Shown piece by piece: positions 8,348-17,800 of a stretch of DNA of 64,000 nt; positions within the stretch are counted from its first letter, which is position 1; every line of letters starts with the position of its first letter. Source of the DNA: Micromonospora sp. MW-13 (lineage in GTDB: Bacteria > Actinomycetota > Actinomycetes > Mycobacteriales > Micromonosporaceae); the NCBI RefSeq assembly GCF_003434305.1, contig NZ_QKKX01000011.1:124001-188000 (forward strand), given 5' to 3'. The notes under the pieces are model-generated. The model worked only from the letters and a program-made list of their open reading frames with translations. It searched no databases and was not told the origin of the DNA. Both the position numbers and the translations under genes were made by a program.

Positions 8348-8788
8348 TCAGCTCGACCGGTCGAGCGCGGCGCGCAGCGCCCCGCCGAGTTCCTCGTCGC
8401 CCGGCGCGGTCAGCCGCACCGCCTGCCCGGTCAGCCCGACGAAGCCCTCCCGGGCGCCGCCGTTGCGGGTCGGGCTCACCAGCACCGTCGCGCCGTCCTG
8501 CTCGACGTCGACGTGCCGGGCGCCTTTGGCGTACGTGGCCCAGGTGCGCAGGCCGAGCGCGTCGAGGACCGGCGCGAACGGCGAGGGCCCGCCCCGCAGG
8601 TCGGGGGTGGGCACGCCGGTACGCGAGGCGTCGAGCATCCGTCGTACCGCCGCGCCCAGCGGGGCGTCGGCCGGCTCGTCGAGGAGTTCGAAGGCGCCGT
8701 TGGCGATCCACATGCCGTCGCCGGTCAGCGAGGAGGAGTGCGCGACGTACCGACCTCTGCGCAGGTCGAGTGCGGCGAGTCTGGTCAT
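8348..8788 (-). CDS. Probable immunity protein of the adjacent RHS/CdiA-type toxin
   Basis: A 146-residue acidic cytoplasmic protein encoded 59 bp after the toxin stop on the same strand, the standard place for an immunity gene in polymorphic toxin loci. It begins MTRLAALDLRRGRYV and has blocks WIANGAFELLDEPAD, LGAAVRRMLDASRTG and VGLTGQAVRLTAPGDEELG. The composition and the pairing with a CdiA-CT-type nuclease resemble CdiI-family immunity proteins. A GAGGAC motif lies 5 nt before ATG. The gap holds an 11-bp stem with a single mismatch (8808-8818 with 8830-8840), which could attenuate or process the transcript. The inference that it binds and blocks the nuclease domain rests on position plus family resemblance. 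Confidence 0.65.
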   Translation of the reverse strand: MTRLAALDLRRGRYVAHSSSLTGDGMWIANGAFELLDEPADAPLGAAVRRMLDASRTGVPTPDLRGGPSPFAPVLDALGLRTWATYAKGARHVDVEQDGATVLVSPTRNGGAREGFVGLTGQAVRLTAPGDEELGGALRAALDRSS

Positions 8789-8847
8789 CGGGGTCCTCGG
8801 TGGGGAGGGGGACGCCCCAGGGTACCCGTGGGGTGTCCCCGATGGTT

Positions 8848-11800
8848 CTATCTCATCGGGATGATCCGAACGGTCACCCCCTTCTGGGCGCCGTACTGGA
8901 CTATCTGGTTGAGGGCGTTCTGCTGGGCGCTGGTGGCCGCGCCGCGTTGGACGGCGATCTCCAGTTCCCGGACGGCGACCTGGCCCGGTTTGATGGTGAC
9001 GCCGTCCCAGGTGACCGGGTTGCTCTTGGCGAAGCCGGCCGCCTTGTCCACGTAGCCCTGCAACCGGCTGGTGAGCTGGCCGGCGCTCTGGTAGCTCTTC
9101 GCGGTCAGGTCCACGCTCTTGATGCTGGTGGCGGTGCCGTTGGCGAACCGGTCGATGGTCGGGAAACTGCGCGGCAGGTTGCCGCCGAGCTTCGCCTCGA
9201 TGGCCAGCCCGCGCTCGAACTGGTTGAGCTTCCACACCGAGCTGCCGGCCTTCAGGTACGCGCCGAGGCCGCCGCTGACCGCGCCCAGCGCGCCGCCGAT
9301 GGCGAAGTCCTTCAGGGCGTCGCCCATGCTGTACTTGCGCCCGGTCAGCGCCGCGAGGCCCGCCCCGATGCCGACCGAGGTGCCGCCACCGATCAGCGCC
9401 CCGATCAGGATCGGCACGCAGATCGGGCAGTCGCCGTTGGGGTCGGAGAGGTTGACCGGGTCGTTGAGGGCGTACGTGTACAGGTTGGCGCTGCCGCCGC
9501 CGAAGCCGGCGGGGTCCTGGCTGAGGAACCGGCCCGTCTCCGGGCTGTACCAGCGGGCCCGGTGGTAGGTCAGCCCGGTGGCGGCGTCGCGCTCCCGGCC
9601 GGTGAACTGCTGCGTGTTGCCGCTGGCGGCGCCGCTGGCGGTGACCGCCCCGAACGGGTCGTAGGCGTACTGGGTGCTCAGGGTGCCGGCGGAGTCGGCC
9701 AGACCCAGCACGCTGCCGAGCGCGTCGGTGATCGGCACCCGGGGGCCGGCGGCGTCGGTGCGGACCAGCGTCTGGTCGAGCCCGGCGGTGAGCCGGTCGG
9801 CGGCCGTCGCGCCGGTCCGCTCGCGGACCAGGTTCGGGCCGTCGTAGAGGAAGCCGGTGGTGGCCCCGCCGGCCGCGCGGCTGGCGAGCCGCCCCGCGGC
9901 GTCGTAGCCGTACGCGGTGGTCAGGCCCGGCCCGGTGACCCCGGTCAGTTCGCCCCGGGCGTTCCAGGTGTAGCCGAGCACGCCGTCGCCGGTCAGGTTG
10001 CCCTCGTCGTCGTAGCTGAACGTGCGGTCGCCGCGGCTGGTCAGCCGGTTGGCGGCGTCGTAGCTGGCCGGCGGGCCGGTGCTCGGGATGGTGACGTGGG
10101 CGAGGCTGCCGGTCAGGTCCCGCACCCGCCCGGCGCCGTCGTAGGAGTAGCCGAGGTGGCCGATCGGCACCCCGCCGGTGCTCTCGTAGAACATCCCGGT
10201 GAGCTGGGAGGCCGCGTCGTAGGTGTACCGGGTCTCGACGCCGGCCTGCTCGACCCGGTCGGTGCGGCCGGCGGCGTCCCGATGCCAGGTGGCGGTGGTG
10301 GCGCCCTGGGTGATCTGCTCGATCAGGCCGGTCTGGTCGTAGCGGTAGGCGATGGCCGGCTGGCCGGGCACGGTCATCCCCGACCGCCGGCCGGCGGCGT
10401 CGTAGGAGTAGCCGACGGTGCCGGCCGGATCGGTGACGGCGACGACCTGGTCGAGGTCGTTCCAGCCGAGGGTGAGCAGCCCGCCGGCCGAGTCGTTGAT
10501 GGTGGTGAGCCGGTCCAGCGCGTCGTAGCCGAACCGCTTGGTGCTCTCGTAGCTCGGTCCGGCGGTCGCGCCGTACCCGATGAAGGTGGTGCGGCCGAGC
10601 ACGTCGTACTCGGTGACGGTGGTCCTGCCGCGCCGGTCGGTGGCGGAGACGACCCGGCCGAGCACGTCGTACGCCTGCCGGGCCTGCTTGCCGAGCGGGT
10701 CGGTGACGGTGACCGGGCGGTCGGAGCTGTCGTAGGCGACGGTGGTGCTGTTGCCCCGGGCGTCGGTGACCTTCGTCAGGTTGCCGTTGCCGTCGTACTC
10801 GAAGGCGGTGACCCGGCCGAGGCCGTCGGTGCTGGTGAGGACCTGGTTGTCCGGGTCGTAGCGGACGTGTTCCAGCACGCCGGCCGGGTCGGTGACCGCC
10901 ACGGGGCGGCCGACGGCGTCGACGAAGCTGCGGGTGGTCCGGCCCAGCGGGTCGGTGACCGCGACGAGGTCGCCCTGCTCGTAGGTGTAGCGGGTGGTGT
11001 TGCCGAGCGGGTCGGTGAACGAGGTGACCTGGCCGGCCGGGTTGTAGGTGTAGCGGCGGGTGCGGCCGGCGGCGTCGGTCGCCGCCGTGAGGTTGCCGGT
11101 GTCGTCGTACCCCATCCGGGTGGTCCGGCCCTGGTCGTCGGTGACCGAGGTGAGCTGCCGGTACGGCCCGCCGGAGGTGACCGTGGCGGACTGGGCGGCG
11201 GCGGTGCCGGCGAGCGCGGTGAGCGCGGTGAGCTGCCCGGTCGCGCCGTATCCCAGGGTGGTCCGGCGGCCGTACGGGTCGACCAGCGCGGTCGGCAGGT
11301 GGGTCACCGGGTCCCGGGCGGTGGTGGCGGTGCGTGCCTGGGCGGTGCCGGCTGCGGTGGTCTCGGCGGCCACCCGGTGCTCGGCGTCGAAGCTGGTCTC
11401 CCGGACGCTGCCGTCGGGCTCGGTGACCGCCGTCTTCACGACGTTGCCGCCGGCGTCGGTGGTGTACGCGAAGCCGTAGGTGACCCCGCCGGGCATGGTC
11501 TGGGCGGCCACCCGCCCGGCCGCGTCGTAGCTGTTGGTCAGGTAGGTGACGCCCCGGGGGTCGGTGACCGTGGTCATCCGGTGCGCGGTGTCGTAGGTGT
11601 ACGTGGTGGTCCGGCCGCCCGGCGAGGTGACCGTGGTCAGCCGGCCGGAGGCGTCGTAGCCGTACTGCACGGCCCGGCCCGCGTTGTCCTGCGCCCGGAC
11701 GACCCGGCCACCGCTGTAGCTGAGCTTGATCCAGCGGCCGTTGGGCGAGGTGACCTGGGTGATGTCGCCGGACTGGCCGCCGGTGGACCGGGTCAGGGTG

Positions 11801-14800
11801 ATCTGGTTGCCGTGCCGGTCCCGGATGGACTGCAACGGCGCGTTCTCGCCGAAGACGTAGACCATCCCGTCGGTGCGGACCAGGTCCCAACCGTCGCCGT
11901 TCCAGGTCATCACGGCGTCCCGGAACGGGCCGGTGGTGTCGACGGCCTTGAACACCGCGTCGGTCCAGCCGGTCCCGGGGCTGGTCCGCACCATGTGCAC
12001 CTTGCCGCTGTCCGGGAAGATCAGGTCGGCCTCGGTGTACTCCTGTTTGGAGAAGACGAAGATGCCGTAGGTGAAGTTCGCCCCGATGCCGAACTCCCGG
12101 TTCTGGGTGTCGTTCTGCCGGTAGGTGCGGGTGATCGAGATCGGCAGCACGTCGTTCACGGCCAGGTCGGTGTGCTCGTCGACGAAGAGGCCGCTGGCCA
12201 GGTCGACGGGGTCGCCGCCGGAGTCGCCGTCCTCACCGGGGCCGGTGCCGGCAGGGCGTTTGCCGCTGCCGTTGAACATGGCCCCGGTGAACTCCCAGAC
12301 CCGCACGTCCGGGTCGGGCACGATCTGCCGGCCGTCCGGGGTGACGGTGCCGTGGCCGTAGATGTACCAGCCGGCCTCCGCGCCGGTCACCGCGCAGACG
12401 GCGGGGGTCTTCGCCGCCTTCACGGGCTTCTTCGGGTACGACTTCACCGGCGCCCTGGTGCACGGCGCCCGCTCCGGGTCGTAGTCCCAGAAGTCCAGCC
12501 GGCTGCCCGGCGCCAGGCCCTGGGTGTTCGGGTAGATGATCTGCGCGCCCTTCGGCAGGATCACCGACCCGCCGGGCTGCACGGTGAAGTAGACCGGGGT
12601 GCGCACCCCGGCGGGGAGCGGGAACGGCGGCTGGTCCACCGGCAGTGCGGTGATGGACAGCTCGGTGACCCGCTTGCCGGCCCGGTCGCGGATCACCGAG
12701 CCCTTGGGCAGCCGCACCTCGAAGCCGGGGATCGCCGGGGTGGTGATCACCGTCTGCTTCGTGGTGGGCGACGGGAACCGGACGCTGTGCGCGGTGTCGA
12801 GCCGGGTCATCCAGATCGGGTACGACAGCTCGACGGTCTCCCCCGCCCGCAGGTCCACCCCGGTCTCGAAGCGGCCGAAGGCGCGGCCGGGGCTGCCCGC
12901 CGTCGCGCCGTCGATGACCAGGACGTGGTGGCCGGCGGTGAGCCCGGTGAGCAGGAACCGGCCGGTGGCGTCGGTGCGGGTGCTGCGCCGGCCCACCGCG
13001 AGGGTGACGTCGGCGAGCGGGTGGCCGTTGAGCAGCAGGGCCTGCCCGGCCAGCGCGGTCACCCCCCGCTCGGCGCGCAGCGCCGGCTGGAGGTTGCCGT
13101 ACGCGCCGGTGCGGTGGCTCTGCCAGTCCTCGCCGGCCAGGTTGAACCGGTCCGGCATCCAGGTCTCGGTCACGTCGCCGGCCGGCCGGGCCGGGATCTT
13201 CGTCGGCGCCTTCCTGGCGGCGGCGACTGCCGCGGGTAGCCGCACCTCGCCGGTCAGGCCGCCGACGGTGCTGGACGCCGGGTCGACGAACAGGGTGTAG
13301 GTGCCGGCCACCGGCAGGGTGATCGAGATGAAGGTGCAGGTGTCGCCGCAGTACACGCTGCTGCCGAGGTTCGTCCCGTCCGGCTTGCGGACGACCGCCG
13401 TGGCGTTGTAGCGGCCGTAGGTGCCGGCGGTGATCGCCACGGTGACCACCTGCCCGGCGGTGCCCGGGAAGGTGAGCGTGGCGTTCTGGCCGGGAACGGT
13501 GGTGGTCAGGGTGGCCCCCGGGCCGCCGGGGGTGGTGGCCGCGGTCGCGTCGGCCGGGACGTCGTGCACCTGGAGAGCGACCGAGCCGGTGTACATGCCG
13601 TCGGGGTTCAGCAGGATGCTGTACGTGCCGGCCACCGGCAGCGTCGTGACGTCGAAGAAGCACGTCGCCCCGCAGTACGCGCTGCTGCCGAGGTTCGTCC
13701 CGTCCGGCTTGCGGATGATCGCCGTCGCGTTGTACGTGCCGTACGTGCCGGCGCTGCCCTGCACCGAGATGCGCTGCCCGGCGGTGCCGGGGAACGACAG
13801 CACCGCGTTCTGCCCGGGGCCGGTGGTGGTCAGGGTGACCGCGCCGCCGCCCGGCGTCGTGCCGGCGGTCGCGTCGGCCGGCACGTCGTACACCCGCAGC
13901 GACACCGAGCCGGTGTACATGCCGTCGGGGTTCAGCAGGATCGTGTACGTGCCGGCCACCGGCAGCGTCGTGACGTCGAAGAAGCACGTCGCCCCGCAGT
14001 ACGCGCTGCCGGTCAGGTTCGACCCGTCCGGCTTACGCACGATCGCCGTCGCGTTGTACGTCCCGTACGTGCCGCCGCTGCCCTGCACCACGATCCGCTG
14101 ACCCGCCGCGCCCGCGAACGACAGCACCGCGTTCTGCCCCGGGGCGGTGGTGGTCACCGGCACGGCCGGACCGCCGACCGTGGCGCTGACCGCCGCGTTG
14201 TCCGGCACGTCGTACATCCGCAGGGTCACCGCGCCCGTGTAGGCCGCGTCGGGGTTCAGCAGGATGGTGTACGTGCCGGCCACCGGCAGCGTCGTGACGT
14301 CGAAGAAGCACGTCGCCCCGCAGTACGCGCTGCCGGTCAGGTTCGACCCGTCCGGCTTGCGCACGATCACCGTCGCGTTGTACGTCCCGTACGTGCCGCC
14401 GGTGCCCTGCACCACGATCCGCTGACCCGCCGCACCCACGAACGAGAGCACCGCGTTCTGCCCGGGGACCGTGGTGGTGAGGGTGGCGGCGGTCCCGTCC
14501 GGGGTGGTGCTGGCGGTGGCGTCGGCCGGTACGTCGTACACCCGGACGGTGACCGAGCCGGTGTAGGTGGACGCCGGGTCGACCAGGAGGCTGTACGTGC
14601 CGGCGACCGGCAACACCATCGTGTCGAACAGGCAGGACGCCCCGCAGTACGCGCTGCTGGTCAGGTTCGACCCGTCCGGCTTACGCACGATCGCCGTCGC
14701 GTTGTACGTCCCGTACGTGCCGCCGGTGCCCTGCACCAGGATCCGCTGCCCGGCCGTGCCGGGGAACGTCACCACGCCGTTCTGCCCCGGGACGCTGGTG

Positions 14801-17800
14801 GTGACGGTCACCGGGTCGCCGCCCGGGGTGGTGCCGACGGTGGCGTCGACCGGCACGTCGAACACCTGCGCGGTCAGGCTGCCGACGGCCACCCCGACCG
14901 GGTCGACCAGCACGGTGTAGGTGCCGGCCGTGGCGAGCGACACCGAGCTGAACGAGCAGCTCGTCGCGCAGGACGAGGAGCTGGTGACGGCGCTGCCGTT
15001 GGGCGCGCGCAGCGTCACGGTCGCGTTGCCGCCGCCGAACGCGCCGGCGGAGAGGCTGACGGTGACGACCTGCCCGGCGGTGCCGGGGAAGGACACCACC
15101 GCGTTCTGCCCGGGCACGGTGCTGGTCACCGTCACCGCCGCGCCGCCCGGGGTGGTGGTCGCCGTGGAGTCGGCGGGCACGTCGTGCACCCGGGCGGTGA
15201 GCGCGCCGACGGCGGTGGTCTTCGGGTCGACCAGCAGGGTGTACGTGCCGTCCGCCGGCAGGACCGTGCTGTCCAGGAAGCACGAGGTCCCGCAGGCGGT
15301 GTTCGACGTGACCGTGGTGCCGTCGGGGCGGCGCAGCGTCACCGTCGCTTCGGCGGCGCCGAACGTGCCGCCGCTGAGCTGCACCGACACCCGCTGCCCG
15401 GTGGTGCCCGGGAACGACACCACCGCGTTCTGCCCGGGCACGGTGCTGGTCACCGTCACCGCCGCGCCGCCCGGGGTGGTGGTCGCCGTGGGGTCGGCGG
15501 GCACGTCGTGCACCTTCGCGGTGATGCTGCCGACGACCGTGCCCTTCGGGTCGACGAGGACGGTGTAGGTGCCGGCCACGGTCAGCGCCTGGGTGTCGAG
15601 GAAGCAGGAGGTGCCGCAGGTCGTGTTGGACACGATCGCGGTGCCGTCGGGGCGGCGCAGCGTCACCACCGCCTCGGCGGCGCCGAACGTGCCGCCGCTG
15701 AGCTGCACCGCGACCCGCTGCCCGGCCGTGGCGGGGAAGGAGACCACCGCGTTCTGCCCGGGCACGGTGCTGGTCACCGTCACCGCCGCGCCACCCGGGG
15801 TGGTGTTGGCGACCGCGTCGTTGGGCAGGTCGTAGACCCGCGCGGTGACGGCGCCGAGGGTGGTCCCGGTCGGGTTGACGAACACCGTGTACGTGCCGGT
15901 GGCCGGGAGGGTGACCGCGTTGAACGAGCAGCTCGTGCCGCAGTAGCTCTCGCTGACGACGGTGGAGCCGTCCGGGGCGCGCACCGTCACGGACGCGTTG
16001 TAGGTGCCGAAGGTGCCGCCTGCCAGGGTGACCGAGACGACCTGCCCGGCGGTGCCGGGGAAGGAGACGACGGCGTTCTGCCCCGGCACGGTGGTGGTCA
16101 CGGTGACCGCGGCCCCACCGGGCGTAGTGCTCGCCGAGGCGTCCGCCGGCACGGCGTGCACCTGGGCGGTGACCTGGCCGACGTAGGTGCCGTCGGGGTT
16201 GAGCAGCAGGGTGTACGTGCCGTCGACCGGCAACACGACCGTGTCGAAGAAGCACGACGCCCCGCAGTACGCGCTGCCCGTCAGGCTCGACCCGTCCGGC
16301 TTACGGATCACCCCCGAGGCGTTGTACGTCCCGTACGTACCGCCGGTGAGCTGCACCGACACCCGCTGCCCGGCCGTGCCGGGGAACGACACCACCGCGT
16401 TCTGCCCGACGACCGTGGCCACGGTGACCGGGGCGGAGCCGGGGGCGGTGCTCGCCGTCGCGTCCGCCGGCACGGCGTGGACCTGCGCGGTGACCGCGCC
16501 GACGTAGCTGGTGTCGGGGTTGACCAGGATGGTGTACGTCCCGTCGACCGGCAGGACCGTGGTGTCGAACAGGCACGAGCTGCCGCAGTACGCGCTGCCG
16601 GTCAGGTTCGACCCGTCCGGCTTGCGCACCACCGCCGAGGCGTTGTACGTCCCGTACGTGCCGCCGGTGAGGTGGACCAGGACCCGCTGGCCCGCCGTGC
16701 CGGGGAACGAGACGACGCTGTTCTGGCCGGGCACCGTCGTGGTCGCGGTGACCTGACCGCCGCCGGGAGTGGTGGCCACGGCGGCGTCGGCCGGCACGTC
16801 GTACACCTGGACGGTGATCGCCCCGGTGGTGGTGGACTGCGGGTCCACCGCGAGGGTGTACGTGCCGTCGGTGGGCAGCACGGTGGTGTCGAGGAAGCAG
16901 GCGGTGCCACAGGACCCGTTGGACGTGACGGTGCCGCCGCCCGGCTTGCGCAGCGTGACGGCGGCGTTGTAGGTGCCGTACGTGCCGTCGCTGAGCTTGA
17001 CCGAGACGCGCTGGCCGGTGCTGCCGGGGAAGGTGACGGCGGCGTTCTGGCCGGGCACGGTGGTGGTGACGGTGACCGGGCTCCCGCCCGGCGTGGTGGC
17101 CGTCGTAGCGTCGGCGGGCACCTCCCGCACGGTCGCGGAGACCGAGCCGGTGGCCGCGCTCGACGCGGCCAGCAGCAGCGTGTACGTGCCCGCCGTGCGC
17201 GCCGTCACCGTGTCGAGGAAGCCGGTGGCGCCCACACAGCCGGACGACGCCGCGGTGCGCCCGAACGGGTCGAGGACCTTCGCGGTGGAGATGCCGCAGG
17301 AGCCGAGGGTGCCGTCGGCGAGCTGCACGCTCGCCCGCTGCCCCTCGGTCAGGTCGAACACGACCAGCGCGATGTCGCCCGCGCTCGGGATCGACACGGA
17401 CCCGGTGCCGCCGAGCGCGACCCGGGAGGTGTGCACCACGTCGGCGACGGTGTAGGGGGCGGGGGCGACGAAGACGTCGGCGGCGCCGTCGCCGCTGCCG
17501 TGGCGGGTGCGTACCCCGATCCGGCCGGAGCCGGCGCCGGTGGGCACCTCGACGGTCAGGCTGCCGGCGGCGACCGCCGAGGGAAAGGCCCGGGTGCGGT
17601 TCAGGGTGACGGCGTTGTCGGCCGCCTCGGCGGCGAAGCCGGTGCCGCTGACGGTGACCGTCGCGCCGGGGGCGACGACGGTCGGAGAGACGCCGGTGAT
17701 GGTCGGCGCGGACTCGTCCGGCCCGACGACCACGAAGGACTGCGGGCTGCTCGCGGTGGCCCCGCCGACGGAGACGGTGACCAGGCCGGTGGTCGCGCCG

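Noticed and set aside
8770..13239. Plus-strand frame of 1489 codons opposite the RHS YD repeats
   Set aside because: Antisense shadow; the sense strand has a complete, motif-rich protein.
13210..17094. Possible CRISPR or satellite array
   Set aside because: Units are ~324 bp, in frame, and encode a conserved beta domain; there are no short repeats with unique spacers.
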